Translations under genes and position numbers: made by a program
NCBI GenBank assembly: GCA_040219355.1
Contig: JAVJSN010000017.1
Location: forward strand, 248,001 to 312,000
DNA from: MH13 sp040219355
Lineage (GTDB): Bacteria; Pseudomonadota; Alphaproteobacteria; Rhizobiales; MH13
Reading direction: 5' to 3'
Length of the DNA stretch: 64,000 nt
The notes under the pieces: model-generated
Databases searched by the model: none
What the model was told of the DNA's origin: nothing
The model's input: only the letters and a program-made list of their open reading frames with translations
Part shown: one piece after another, positions 17,983-26,686 of the stretch
Layout of the letters: each line of letters begins with the position of its first letter
Position numbering within the stretch: position 1 is the first letter of the stretch

Positions 17983-18840
17983 ATGATGGACCTTGTGGCA
18001 GGTAAGGCGCGGCTCAGTTTAAATCCAGAAATGGGTGGTGGCGTTGCTGGACTTTGGGTGGATGAGATGCCGGTTTTGCGGCCTTGGTCTGGCAAAGTGG
18101 AGGATGGTCTGTTTGCACTTGCCTCCAACATTTTGGTGCCGTTTTCCAACCGGATCGATGGTGGGTTCACCTGCCAAAGCACCTTTTACCCGATGCATCA
18201 AAACACTGACGCCGACCCGCTGGCAATTCATGGTGATGGCTTCCAGAAGGAATGGGCTGTTGAGGATGCCAGTGAAAACGAAGCAGTGCTGCACCTATCC
18301 ATGGGTGACTTCGGGCCGTTCGCTTATGAGGCCCGACAGACCTTCTTATTGACGAACGATGGGCTGACCCAAACACTGACGATGAAAAACCTGGCTGCCG
18401 TGGCACTGCCCTTTGGCGGTGGATTTCATCCTTGGTTTCCACGCACGGACAAAACCCGACTGCAAGCCAATGCACCGGACCATTGGCCAGAGGGCGAGGG
18501 CAGTTTGCCTGCAACCGCCAGCCCGCAAACGCCGCCGGCAGATTTTGACTTCGCTGATGGGAAGCCGCTGCCTGATCGTTGGATCAATTGCGCCTTTTCC
18601 AATTGGGATGGTCAAGCGCGCATCACCCAAGGCGAGGATGCGGTGTCCTTCACGCTGACAAGCGATACGCTGACCACAGCGGTCATCTACTCACCCGAAC
18701 CCGATTGCGGGTTCTTTTGTTTTGAGCCGGTCTCGCATCCGGTCAATGCTCACAACCTACCAGGAATGCCGGGCCTCAAAGTGCTTCAGCCCGGTGAAAG
18801 CCTAAGTTTGGACATGCACTTGGACTGGACGGACCCTTGA
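17983..18840 (+). CDS. Aldose 1-epimerase
   Basis: A 285-residue mutarotase-family protein when started at the tandem ATG at 17983/17986, which gives the usual beginning MMDLVAGKARLSLNPEMGGGVAGLW. The frame stays open to 17878, but that extension (rich in Ser, Gly and Phe) is not family-like. Active-site blocks are SNRIDGG (Asn/Arg), AIHGDGF (His), GGGFHPWF (second His) and CFEPVSHPVN (Glu). It catalyses interconversion of alpha and beta sugar anomers, easing entry to the dehydrogenase step. It is distinct from, not a copy of, the preceding epimerase-like gene. Confidence 0.82.
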   Translation: MMDLVAGKARLSLNPEMGGGVAGLWVDEMPVLRPWSGKVEDGLFALASNILVPFSNRIDGGFTCQSTFYPMHQNTDADPLAIHGDGFQKEWAVEDASENEAVLHLSMGDFGPFAYEARQTFLLTNDGLTQTLTMKNLAAVALPFGGGFHPWFPRTDKTRLQANAPDHWPEGEGSLPATASPQTPPADFDFADGKPLPDRWINCAFSNWDGQARITQGEDAVSFTLTSDTLTTAVIYSPEPDCGFFCFEPVSHPVNAHNLPGMPGLKVLQPGESLSLDMHLDWTDP

Positions 18841-19135
18841 AGAAGCATGTTCCAATCTACAGTAGTCGCTTCAACAAGTTGGTGGTTCAGTTTGGCAAAC
18901 TCGTTCGACCAAATGTTCCTGGGTCGATGGCGAGTACCAGGCTTGGCGATAGATCAAGATGGCCACTGAGGGAATGCCTACGATGAGTGGCCGGATCGCA
19001 GAGCGCTGTTCGTGGCATCGGCACAGTTTACCTTGAGTAAGGATCAGCTAGCGGCTAACCCGTTGGAAAGCGCAGTTCTCGGCTCAAGTGTCGAAATTGA
19101 CGGAATGACCGACCACCGATTTGGAGCCTGACAAA
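18841..19135. other. Intergenic stretch, possibly decayed coding DNA
   Basis: About 295 bases without a convincing gene between the epimerase and the XylX-like gene. One plus-strand frame is open for about 50 codons (around 18970-19130) and translates to a protein-like string, but it has no usable start and no family I recognise. It may be the remnant of a deleted catabolic gene. No terminator or promoter is obvious. Confidence 0.3.
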
Positions 19136-20278
19136 GTGACTTCCCTTCTTCTTGGCCGCGTTTGGCGTACGGATTCTGGACGTTCCATAGGGCCATCCGT
19201 TGTGACGGTGCGCGAAGGTGATGTTGTGGACATCACGAGCAAGTACGCGCCAACGGTACGCGATGTGTGTGAGCTAGACGATCCAGCGCGGTATGTTGCT
19301 GGTGCTCAGGGCGACGTGCTTGGCTCGCTGGAAAAAATTATGGCCGCACCAGTTGGCGATGAGACGGTCACGCATATTCTCGCCCCCTGTGATCTTCAGG
19401 CTGTTAAAGCCTGCGGTGTCACCTTTGCCAGTTCGATGGTCGAGCGGGTGATCGAAGAACGTGCCGCTGGTGACCCTTCGGCTGCTCAGGCGATCCGCAC
19501 CCGGATCGGGGCTTTGATTGGCGAAAGCCTGAAGAACATCACGCCGGGTTCCGAAGCGGCCATGGCGGTGAAGCAGGCGCTGATTCAAGAGGGTCTTTGG
19601 AGCCAGTATCTGGAAGTGGGCATTGGACCTGACGCGGAGGTGTTTTCCAAAGCTCAGGTACTCTCGTCCGTTGGGTACGGCGCCAAGGTTGGTTTGCACC
19701 CGTCTTCCAAGTGGAACAATCCAGAGCCGGAAATTGTGCTCACCGTTTCGTCCAAGGGTGCGATCATCGGTGCGACGCTCGGCAACGATGTGAACTTGCG
19801 CGACATCGAAGGGCGCTCAGCACTACTGCTCTCCAAAGCCAAGGACAACAACGCCTCCTGTGCCATTGGCCCGTTCATACGCTTGTTCGATGATGAGTTT
19901 ACCCTCGATACAGTTCGCAAACAAACGCTGACCCTGCATGTGGAAGGTCCAGACGGCTTCGTGATGCACGGACACTCCGACATGGCGCAGATCAGCCGCG
20001 ATCCCGCTGACCTTGTCGCCCAAACCTTGGGGGCTCATCACCAGTATCCAGACGGCATTCTGTTGTTCTTAGGCACATTGTTTGCACCGACGCAGGATCG
20101 TGACCCAGAAGGTGCGCCTGGCGATGGGTTCACCCACAAGCTCGGCGATGTGGTCACCATCTCCTCGCCTGATCTGGGTCGCCTTACCAACACCGTTGAC
20201 CTGTCCACCAGCTGTCCGCCTTGGACTTTTGGAACACGCGCGTTCATGGCCAATCTGGCCACCAGGAACCTGCTCTAG
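19136..20278 (+). CDS. FAH-family 2-keto-3-deoxy-pentonate dehydratase-like protein (XylX-like)
   Basis: A 380-residue fumarylacetoacetate-hydrolase-family protein. Blocks such as GVTFASSMVERVIEERAAGD, GLWSQYLEVGIGPDAE, WNNPEPEIVL, LGNDVNLRDIEGRSALLL and the HQYPDGILLFLGT region match from memory the Caulobacter XylX group. That group dehydrates 2-keto-3-deoxy-D-xylonate to 2-oxoglutarate semialdehyde. GTG 19136 follows TTGGAGCC by a good distance; the TTG at 19121 is less likely. The matching semialdehyde dehydrogenase and IlvD-type xylonate dehydratase are not in the window. The assigned sugar is therefore tentative (D-xylonate, L-arabinonate or a related acid). Confidence 0.8.
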   Translation: MTSLLLGRVWRTDSGRSIGPSVVTVREGDVVDITSKYAPTVRDVCELDDPARYVAGAQGDVLGSLEKIMAAPVGDETVTHILAPCDLQAVKACGVTFASSMVERVIEERAAGDPSAAQAIRTRIGALIGESLKNITPGSEAAMAVKQALIQEGLWSQYLEVGIGPDAEVFSKAQVLSSVGYGAKVGLHPSSKWNNPEPEIVLTVSSKGAIIGATLGNDVNLRDIEGRSALLLSKAKDNNASCAIGPFIRLFDDEFTLDTVRKQTLTLHVEGPDGFVMHGHSDMAQISRDPADLVAQTLGAHHQYPDGILLFLGTLFAPTQDRDPEGAPGDGFTHKLGDVVTISSPDLGRLTNTVDLSTSCPPWTFGTRAFMANLATRNLL

Positions 20279-20290
20279 CTAACGCGTATG

Positions 20291-20503
20291 CTAGCCGACA
20301 GACTTAACAGCGAAATCAATCAATGACTGCGCGTGAGAAGCCATGGCTTTGCGCGCCGCGTTTGCGTCGCTGGCCAGGTCGATTTGAGCGCGTTGAACGA
20401 GGACCGCGGTCAGCGCGGCTGCCTCAGCTTTCAGGATTTTGCACACATTCATGCTTTGCAAATAGTTTCGTAGGTCACAATCACGCGCATGGATGAGCGC
20501 CAC
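20291..20503 (-). CDS. Small ORF of unknown function (possible gene remnant)
   Basis: A 70-residue frame starting at GTG, with a helical, Ala-rich composition. The pattern ALIHARDCDLRNYL followed by ARKAMASHAQ faintly recalls the C-terminal helices of FCD-type regulators, but this is too weak for a call. It lies convergent to the XylX-like gene, with no clear ribosome site. It could be non-coding or the tail of a lost gene. Confidence 0.2.
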   Translation of the reverse strand: MALIHARDCDLRNYLQSMNVCKILKAEAAALTAVLVQRAQIDLASDANAARKAMASHAQSLIDFAVKSVG

Positions 20504-20548
20504 TACTGCTGCTCGGGGGGAGAGCTTATTCCAACGCGAAATGGCTGC

Positions 20549-21283
20549 TCAATAGGTGGCGCGGCCTCCTGACAGATCGAAAACCGCGCCAGTTGTGAAG
20601 CTGTTCTCTCGGCTGCAAAGCCAGCCAATCATGGCGGCCGCCTCACTCACTTCCAGAAAACGACCGCGTGGAATTTTCGACAGCATATAATCGATATGTT
20701 CCTGGCTCATCTGATCGAAGATACGCGTGCGCGCGGCAGCAGGCGTCACGCAGTTGACCGCGATGTCCTGTGTTGCGTGTTCTTTGCCCAAGGTCTTTGT
20801 CAGCGCCATGACGCCAGCTTTGGAAGCGGAATAGGCGCCCGCATTTGGATTGCCTTCTTTGCCGGCCACAGAAGCAATATTCACCACCCGGCCATAGCCG
20901 GTCCCAGCCATATGTCGCAGCACAGCGCGGCAGCAATGGAACACACCATGCAAATTGACCGATACGATCTGATGGAACTCTTCGACCGGATAGTCGATCA
21001 CCGGAGCATTGGAGCCGGCTATGCCCGCTGATGTCACCAGCATATCGATTTTGCCAAGTTGCCCGGCAACGTCATCGGCAAGAGCGGCAACCGCATTGGC
21101 ATCGGTGACATCGATCGCCGCACCCTGCGCCCGCTCCCCAAACTCGCTTGCGGTTTTGTGTGCAAGATCACCATCCAGATCCCACAGCACAACATGGGCA
21201 CCGCGCGTGTGCATGTGCTTGGCAACCGCGTGGCCGATGCCCTGCGCACCACCGGTGATGATGGCCGATTGTCCCTCAAACAT
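20549..21283 (-). CDS. SDR family oxidoreductase
   Basis: A 244-residue classical short-chain dehydrogenase with TGGAQGIGHA (cofactor), NxAG-equivalent TSAGIAGS, the Ser in VNIASVAG, YSASK as active site, and the C-terminal SFTTGAVFDLSGGRATY. Strongest resemblance is to the FabG-like group. AAAAGGAAC precedes the start. It is the last gene of the long minus-strand cluster, 39 bases after the SMP-30/isochorismatase fusion. A dehydrogenase for a hydroxy acid or alcohol made in that pathway is the simplest role. Confidence 0.85.
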   Translation of the reverse strand: MFEGQSAIITGGAQGIGHAVAKHMHTRGAHVVLWDLDGDLAHKTASEFGERAQGAAIDVTDANAVAALADDVAGQLGKIDMLVTSAGIAGSNAPVIDYPVEEFHQIVSVNLHGVFHCCRAVLRHMAGTGYGRVVNIASVAGKEGNPNAGAYSASKAGVMALTKTLGKEHATQDIAVNCVTPAAARTRIFDQMSQEHIDYMLSKIPRGRFLEVSEAAAMIGWLCSRENSFTTGAVFDLSGGRATY

Positions 21284-21322
21284 TGCAGTTCCTTTTGTAG
21301 TTCGCCAGCGTTATCGCTGGCC

Positions 21323-22906
21323 TTACCGTAGGGCGGCGATAACCTCATTTGTGTTGGTCACCAGCGCTACGTTTTGCATGGCGTAATTGATCGAGGCGTT
21401 GTGCCAATCGGCATTCATCGTCGAGCAGCCATCCTCTGGGATTACCATCACATAGCCCTTGTCAGCGCCGGTGCGTGCGGTGTGCTCGATAGACATGTTG
21501 GTCCATGCACCGGTCTCGATGATCATGTCCCGGCCTTCGGCCTTTAAGATGGTTTCCAGCTGACTGCCTTCCCAGGCTGACATACGGTTCTTTTTCACCA
21601 CATAGTCGCCAGAACGCGGCTCAAGTTCAGCAACAGGCGAACCACCCCAAGTACCCTCAACCAAAGCCTGGTTATCAACAACGCCTTCAAAAAGCGGGGC
21701 GTTCAGCGTAAGGCCCGGCGCGCCCGGTGGCACCAGAAAATGCACATGAATGACCGGCACGCCGACTTGGCGACAATGCTCAGCAAGCCGAGCAACGTTT
21801 GCGATGGCGTTTTGCTCACGGCAGTGAGCTGGTGAGCCGGAGGCGGCAAACGCGCCGCCTTCCATTACCACATCGTTTTGCATGTCTTGGATGATCAGTG
21901 CGCACCGCGATGCATCCAGGCGCAGAGCCTCACCGCTTGCTGCCGATGCACTATGAGATGACGTGTTGGTTGCAGCGGCAGTCGCTTGCCCGCGCGCACG
22001 CATGAACGGTTCGTTGCGAGGCCCAACTTTGGTTTCAATCGCATAGACGCTTGTTGATGCGCACACATACAGGGTGCGCCAGTCTGGACCACCCCAATGC
22101 AGATTGGCCGCAAGTTCCGGAATGGCGACCTTGCCGATCAGTTTACCGTTGATGGCGTAGACCCAAAGTCCGCCGGGCGCTGTGACCCAAATATTGCCAT
22201 CAGCGTCACACTTCATGCCATCGGGCACGCCAGGTTTGAGGGTATCTTTTATTCCCGAAGCAAATATGCGCCCGTTTGCCAACTGATCACCTTTGACGTC
22301 ATAGACGCGGATGTTGGCTTGCTCGGTGTCATTGATGAACAGTCGATCCTCGGTGGGGCAGAACGTCAGCCCGTTGGGCATGTTGAACGTGTAGCGATCC
22401 ACCATCAATTGGGGCTCATCACCGGGCCTATGATTAGGCGGGAGACGGAACACACCTTGCCAGCCTAACTCGCGCGGCCGCTCCACCCCAAAGCCGGGCA
22501 TCCGTCCATACCAGGGGTCAGTGAACCAGATCGATCCATCGGACATGACGCAGATATCATTGGGCGAGTTCAACTCCCGGCCTTCAAAATGGCTGCACAG
22601 CACAGTGCGCGTGCCATCGGGCGAGAACCGCACCACACTGCTTGTGGAGTGCTCGCAAACCAACAGATTGAGCCCGGCGTCATAGGTCATGCCGTTGCCC
22701 TTGTTGGAAGGCTTGAGAACCTCATGCACGCCGGATTGATCGAGCTTACGGCGCAAGTCTCCTGGCATGTCTGAGAACAGTAAATGCTGCTCCAACGGGT
22801 GCCAGATCGGCCCTTCCGTAAATGTGAAGCCCGATCCAACCTGGCGCACCGGGGCGTGTTGATCGATCAGGTCATTGAAGGATGGATCAATGGCTTCATG
22901 TGTCAT
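21323..22906 (-). CDS. SMP-30 lactonase / isochorismatase-like fusion protein
   Basis: A 527-residue two-domain protein. Residues ~1-300 form an SMP-30/gluconolactonase beta-propeller with FTEGPIWHP (Glu), NSPNDICV (Asn), NMPNGLTF (Asn) and VPDGMKCDADGNIW (Asp). A Ser/Ala-rich linker (~305-325) leads to an isochorismatase/cysteine-hydrolase domain (~330-527) with IIQDMQND (Asp) and KKNRMSAW (Lys). The expected nucleophilic Cys in TN-x-C is Ser472 (codon TCT at 21493-21491). One chain may thus open a lactone and hydrolyse an amide-like bond, unless Ser472 makes the second domain inactive or changes its chemistry. It is cotranscribed with MBL and amidohydrolase genes. Confidence 0.82.
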   Translation of the reverse strand: MTHEAIDPSFNDLIDQHAPVRQVGSGFTFTEGPIWHPLEQHLLFSDMPGDLRRKLDQSGVHEVLKPSNKGNGMTYDAGLNLLVCEHSTSSVVRFSPDGTRTVLCSHFEGRELNSPNDICVMSDGSIWFTDPWYGRMPGFGVERPRELGWQGVFRLPPNHRPGDEPQLMVDRYTFNMPNGLTFCPTEDRLFINDTEQANIRVYDVKGDQLANGRIFASGIKDTLKPGVPDGMKCDADGNIWVTAPGGLWVYAINGKLIGKVAIPELAANLHWGGPDWRTLYVCASTSVYAIETKVGPRNEPFMRARGQATAAATNTSSHSASAASGEALRLDASRCALIIQDMQNDVVMEGGAFAASGSPAHCREQNAIANVARLAEHCRQVGVPVIHVHFLVPPGAPGLTLNAPLFEGVVDNQALVEGTWGGSPVAELEPRSGDYVVKKNRMSAWEGSQLETILKAEGRDMIIETGAWTNMSIEHTARTGADKGYVMVIPEDGCSTMNADWHNASINYAMQNVALVTNTNEVIAALR

Positions 22907-22935
22907 GGCGTGCTACCCCTAATCGTTTCGACAAC

Positions 22936-23787
22936 CTACATGGGGAACCAATCGCGGCGCGGCACGGACTGGCTAACCGGTCCGGGAACCGCCATGCCCA
23001 ATCGACCAACGACGTGGCCGTTTTCGATCAATGCGGGCTTGTCATGCACCGGCAGCAGAAACTTTGCGCCCGAATGCATGAGCTTGCGAACCTGCGCTTT
23101 TTCGTTGCGCTTCGAGCCGCCATGGTTGCCGGTTGGCTGAATTTCTTCAGGCCCGAATGTGTGGATCGGATTGATGATTTGATCGTTGAAATCATAGATC
23201 ACGTCGCCACATAGCGTGGCGCGCCCTTCTGCAGTGTCAACGTGGACGTTCATGGAGCCCTCGGTGTGCGCACCGGCAGCTTCCAGAAAGACCCCGGGGA
23301 TCAGCTCAATAGGACCGGAGATTTCAAGGTCTTCAAGCCGCAGAGCGCCTGGCGTGTGTAGTCGCTCTACCAGGTGCATGATGTCGGGTTTCGGGTATTG
23401 CGGGTGCATCAAACCCGAGACGGAGTATTCCAGCTCACGACGGTTGATCACCACTGTCGTGTTCATCGGGAAGTGATCATCCTTGCCCGCGTGATCAATG
23501 TGCAAATGGGTGTGCAGCACGTAGCGCACATCGCCGAGCTTCACGCCGTGATTGGCAAGCTGCTTCTCGATCATGTTCTCGTGAAACTGCAGGCCGCGCA
23601 TACCAAGAGTTTCCATGATCGCGTTATCGCGGTAGCCGGTATCGACAACGATAGGATACTGACCGCCAAGGATCAAAAACCCATACACCGGCACGCGGCG
23701 GGTGCGGCCGCAATCGCGTGCCAGCACTAGAAAACTGGATTCCAGCTCGATATCGCCGTAGTCGAGCACTTTCACTTCTAACGCCAT
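22936..23787 (-). CDS. MBL-fold hydrolase, N-acyl-homoserine-lactonase-like family
   Basis: A 283-residue metallo-beta-lactamase-fold protein with an intact dinuclear motif HTHLHIDHAG, a following His in GAHTEGSMNV and an Asp in CGDVIYD. The overall pattern fits the AHL-lactonase-like family, which includes lactonases and other ester hydrolases not tied to quorum sensing. Placed between an amidohydrolase and an SMP-30/isochorismatase fusion, it more likely opens a catabolic lactone or cyclic intermediate than degrades signals. Gaps of ~28 bases on both sides fit one operon. Confidence 0.85.
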   Translation of the reverse strand: MALEVKVLDYGDIELESSFLVLARDCGRTRRVPVYGFLILGGQYPIVVDTGYRDNAIMETLGMRGLQFHENMIEKQLANHGVKLGDVRYVLHTHLHIDHAGKDDHFPMNTTVVINRRELEYSVSGLMHPQYPKPDIMHLVERLHTPGALRLEDLEISGPIELIPGVFLEAAGAHTEGSMNVHVDTAEGRATLCGDVIYDFNDQIINPIHTFGPEEIQPTGNHGGSKRNEKAQVRKLMHSGAKFLLPVHDKPALIENGHVVGRLGMAVPGPVSQSVPRRDWFPM

Positions 23788-23815
23788 TGCGTCCTCCCAG
23801 GGTCAGTCTGTTGTT

Positions 23816-24700
23816 CTAGTTGAGCCGGTAAACCCGGCTTGCAGTTGTGTTGAAAATGGCAGCTTGTTCGCCGGTGCTCAGTCCGCCTGCCGCCGTGCGG
23901 TGTGTGTCCAGAAGTGACGAGTAGTCAGTCCACAGCCTCTCGATGGGAAAGTTAGAGCCCCATAGGCAACGATCAGCGCCAAACAGTGCCACCGTCTCGC
24001 GGGTCAGCCAGGTGATGTGCTGTGCGTCGCGCTGATGGATAAAGGTGCCAAAGCCCGAAAGCTTGGAAACCACATTTGGTCGCCGGGCCAGCTTGGTCAT
24101 TTGGTTGCGCCAGTGTTCACGGCCCTCAGCGCTGGTGTCCGTCAACATACCAGCATGCTGCAAAATGAATGTGACCTTGGGGCACGCGTCGGCCAGTTCG
24201 CACGCGCCATCCATCTGACCTGCAAACACCTGCAGATCAAACGACCAGCCATAGTCGGCAAGCCTGGCAACGTTGGCCTGCACGTTGGAATTGCGGCAGA
24301 CATCCGGGTTTGCGGCGAAGCGGAAAAGCGGGTTCTCATGCCAGTGGAATTGCTGGCGGATACCGCGCATGCGGGGGTACGCCGTCAGCCTATCCAGCGC
24401 CGGGCGCACGTCCTCAACGGTCATATCGGAATAGCCTACAATGCCATGCGGCCAGCCTGTTTCCTGTGCGACTTTACTCACCCAGGCGACCTCACCCTCG
24501 GCCTGTTCCGCCGGCCAATTGGCCTGCACATAAACAGATTTTTCAACACCGGTATTGCGGGAGTCGTCCAGGTATTCTGCCATCAAATAGTCGCGACGGA
24601 TCGGTTCGTAGGGGCCAAAGATACGCGGTTGCATAGGGCCAGAAAGCCAGGGCAAATCGGCCTGCTGCCACACATGAAAATGGGCATCAACAACCCGCAT
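23816..24700 (-). CDS. Amidohydrolase-family (Amidohydro_2) hydrolase
   Basis: A 294-residue TIM-barrel hydrolase. The metal-binding HxH is VDAHFHVW at the N-terminus. Other active-site positions are the His in RGIRQQFHW, the ILQHAGM His and the late WGSNFPIERLW. Relatives include 2-pyrone-4,6-dicarboxylate lactonase and fuconolactonase, so lactone or amide ring opening is plausible. ATG 24700 shares the TGATG junction with the CoxE-like gene; a GTG one codon earlier is possible. Confidence 0.82.
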   Translation of the reverse strand: MRVVDAHFHVWQQADLPWLSGPMQPRIFGPYEPIRRDYLMAEYLDDSRNTGVEKSVYVQANWPAEQAEGEVAWVSKVAQETGWPHGIVGYSDMTVEDVRPALDRLTAYPRMRGIRQQFHWHENPLFRFAANPDVCRNSNVQANVARLADYGWSFDLQVFAGQMDGACELADACPKVTFILQHAGMLTDTSAEGREHWRNQMTKLARRPNVVSKLSGFGTFIHQRDAQHITWLTRETVALFGADRCLWGSNFPIERLWTDYSSLLDTHRTAAGGLSTGEQAAIFNTTASRVYRLN

Positions 24701-25806
24701 CACCGAGCCCCTTTGGCAAAAGAGATCACCTCATGGGCGAGTGTCTGCGCTGAAGAGCCATCGACGATATTGTCGATCATAGGCAGAACCATCGCCATGG
24801 CCTGCGTGTCGGGTCGATAGGCCGGGTCGGCGGCCAACGGCGAGAGCCAGAGCGTCGACCAGGAAAGGCCGCGCAACTTGGTCATGGCGCTTACCAGCGC
24901 CTCTGGGCCGCCGCGCTCCAAGCCATCAGACACGATGAGGGTTAGCGCACCGCGTGCAAAGGATGCAAAACGCGGCACTGCAAGGAACACTGCCAATGCT
25001 TCGCCTAGCCGAGTACCGCCGTCCCAGTCGGCCACTAGCCCCGAAGCAAGCGCCATCGCTTGGTCCCGGTTGCGATGCTTGAGTGCGCGGGTAACGCGGG
25101 TAAGGCGCGTGCCCAGCGTGAACACCTCGACGCGTTCGCTAGCCTGCACCAGCGCATGAGCAAAGCGCAGACGGCTATCGGTGCCCGCCTTCATGGAGCC
25201 GGATACATCAATCAGCATCAACACGCGGCGTTGGCGTTGACGGCGGGTGCGGGTCGGCAACTGAGCAATTTCGCCATCGCGGCGCAGCATGTCCCGAAAG
25301 GCGCGGCGTGCATCGGCAAGCCGCCCCTTGCCACCGCGCGTGCGGCGTGATGTACGGCGGGGCAGGGCGCGTGGCGCGTTTTTGGCGAACAGGCGCAAAG
25401 TCGCGTCTTCCTCCTCGGCCGTTAGTTCTCGCTGGTTCAACCGTTCAGCCTGCGTTGCCTCCTCGCCCGATGGCTCTTCCTCATCAGGGTCTGGCAGAAT
25501 TTCAAACTCACCGCCATCGTAAGCGTTGGGCATGTCTTCTGGTTCGCCTTCGGCCGGCGCTGCAAAGCTGCGGCCGAGGAAGATGCTATCAAACACCGCA
25601 TCAAAGTCTTCGCGGCGTTCGGGCGTCGGCCCAAACACGGCATGCGCAGCGCGGCGAATATCCACCATGGAGGTTGGGCCGAGCAGGCCAACAGAGGCCA
25701 AGAACATCTCCGACTGTTCGGGCGCTGCCAAAAACCCTGCTTGGCGCAGAGCCATGGAAAATTGCAGAAACGGTATTGCCGCTTTGGGTAGGAGGCTCAC
25801 GCTCAT
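24700..25806 (-). CDS. VWA-domain protein, CoxE-like
   Basis: A 368-residue protein whose C-terminal half is a von Willebrand A domain with the metal-ion-dependent adhesion motif DVSGSM. A central Arg-rich stretch (TRRQRQRRV) precedes it, and the N-terminal half is helical and acidic (EEEPSGEEATQAERL). CoxE partners the CoxD AAA+ ATPase in maturing the active site of molybdenum hydroxylases such as CO dehydrogenase. Here it lies directly after the MoxR/CoxD-like gene (4-base overlap) and downstream of the Mo-enzyme subunits, matching that role. Confidence 0.88.
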   Translation of the reverse strand: MSVSLLPKAAIPFLQFSMALRQAGFLAAPEQSEMFLASVGLLGPTSMVDIRRAAHAVFGPTPERREDFDAVFDSIFLGRSFAAPAEGEPEDMPNAYDGGEFEILPDPDEEEPSGEEATQAERLNQRELTAEEEDATLRLFAKNAPRALPRRTSRRTRGGKGRLADARRAFRDMLRRDGEIAQLPTRTRRQRQRRVLMLIDVSGSMKAGTDSRLRFAHALVQASERVEVFTLGTRLTRVTRALKHRNRDQAMALASGLVADWDGGTRLGEALAVFLAVPRFASFARGALTLIVSDGLERGGPEALVSAMTKLRGLSWSTLWLSPLAADPAYRPDTQAMAMVLPMIDNIVDGSSAQTLAHEVISFAKGAR

Positions 25807-26684
25807 GATGCCACTCGTTCCAACAACGCATCGACCTGCGGGGCCATGAACTCCAGATCATCTTGGTCCTTCAGCACCACGCCAATGGCGCGGGCGAAAG
25901 CGCGTGGCCATGTGGCGCCTTGTTCATGCAGCAAGGTGGCAGCTTCTGCCCATTCCACCGTTTCGGCAACGCCAGGTGGCTTGGCCAAGGGTTGCTCGCG
26001 TAACCGCCCAACGGCTGCAACCACTTTGTGAGCGGTGTCTTGCGCAACCGTCGAGGCCCGCATCATCACGATGCTGGCTTCCAGCGCGGGGTCGGGATAG
26101 CCGATCCAATGGTAGACGCAGCGGCGGCGCAGCGCTTCGTGCAGCTCGCGGGTACGATTGGAGGTCAGAACAACGATCGGCGGTTCAGGCGCGCGCATGG
26201 TGCCGCGCTCAGGAATAGAGAGCGTAAAATCCGACAAGAATTCTAGCAAAAACGCTTCAAACTCATGGTCAGCGCGGTCAATCTCGTCGATCAACAGCAC
26301 GCGGTCGCGTGGTCGCTCCAGTGCTTGAAGGATCGGGCGGGCGATCAGGAACTCATCGCTATAAAGGTTCACATAATCATCGCCCGCCTGGCGGATCGCC
26401 AACATTTGACGCGGGAAGTTCCACTCGTACATGGCAGCTGAAGCATCGATGCCCTCATAGCACTGCAAGCGCACCAGCTCGCGCCCCATGATCGAGGCCA
26501 GCGCTTTGGCAGCTTCGGTCTTGCCCACCCCTGGCGCACCTTCCAGCAGCAAGGGTTTTTGCAAAGACAGCGCCAGGAAGGTTGCCGTCGCCAAGTCGTC
26601 GGAGGCGATGTACTGCGCATCGCGCAAGGCATCGGCCAGCGGTTGCGGTCCATTCAATCCGGCAGGGAGCTGGCGAATGGGCAT
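25803..26684 (-). CDS. MoxR-family AAA+ ATPase, CoxD-like
   Basis: A 293-residue AAA+ protein with Walker A GAPGVGKTEAAK, Walker B VLLIDEIDRAD, sensor-1 VVLTSNRTRELHEALRRR and an arginine-rich lid. It starts 2 bases after the stop of the molybdopterin-subunit C part and overlaps the CoxE-like gene. CoxD-type ATPases act as chaperones that help insert or rearrange the metal cofactor of Mo hydroxylases, together with the VWA partner. Cytoplasmic. Confidence 0.9.
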   Translation of the reverse strand: MPIRQLPAGLNGPQPLADALRDAQYIASDDLATATFLALSLQKPLLLEGAPGVGKTEAAKALASIMGRELVRLQCYEGIDASAAMYEWNFPRQMLAIRQAGDDYVNLYSDEFLIARPILQALERPRDRVLLIDEIDRADHEFEAFLLEFLSDFTLSIPERGTMRAPEPPIVVLTSNRTRELHEALRRRCVYHWIGYPDPALEASIVMMRASTVAQDTAHKVVAAVGRLREQPLAKPPGVAETVEWAEAATLLHEQGATWPRAFARAIGVVLKDQDDLEFMAPQVDALLERVAS

Positions 26685-26686
26685 GG

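Noticed and set aside
18970..19130. Possible 50-codon gene before the XylX-like gene
   Set aside because: No start codon with a ribosome site and no family resemblance; kept only as possible decayed coding DNA.
22936..23787. Quorum-quenching lactonase
   Set aside because: The fold and HxHxDH motif fit, but the gene is embedded in a catabolic operon, and family members hydrolyse many other substrates.
23816..24700. Asn in WGSNFP as a lost metal ligand in the amidohydrolase
   Set aside because: GSNFP-type variants are common in this Amidohydro_2 subgroup.
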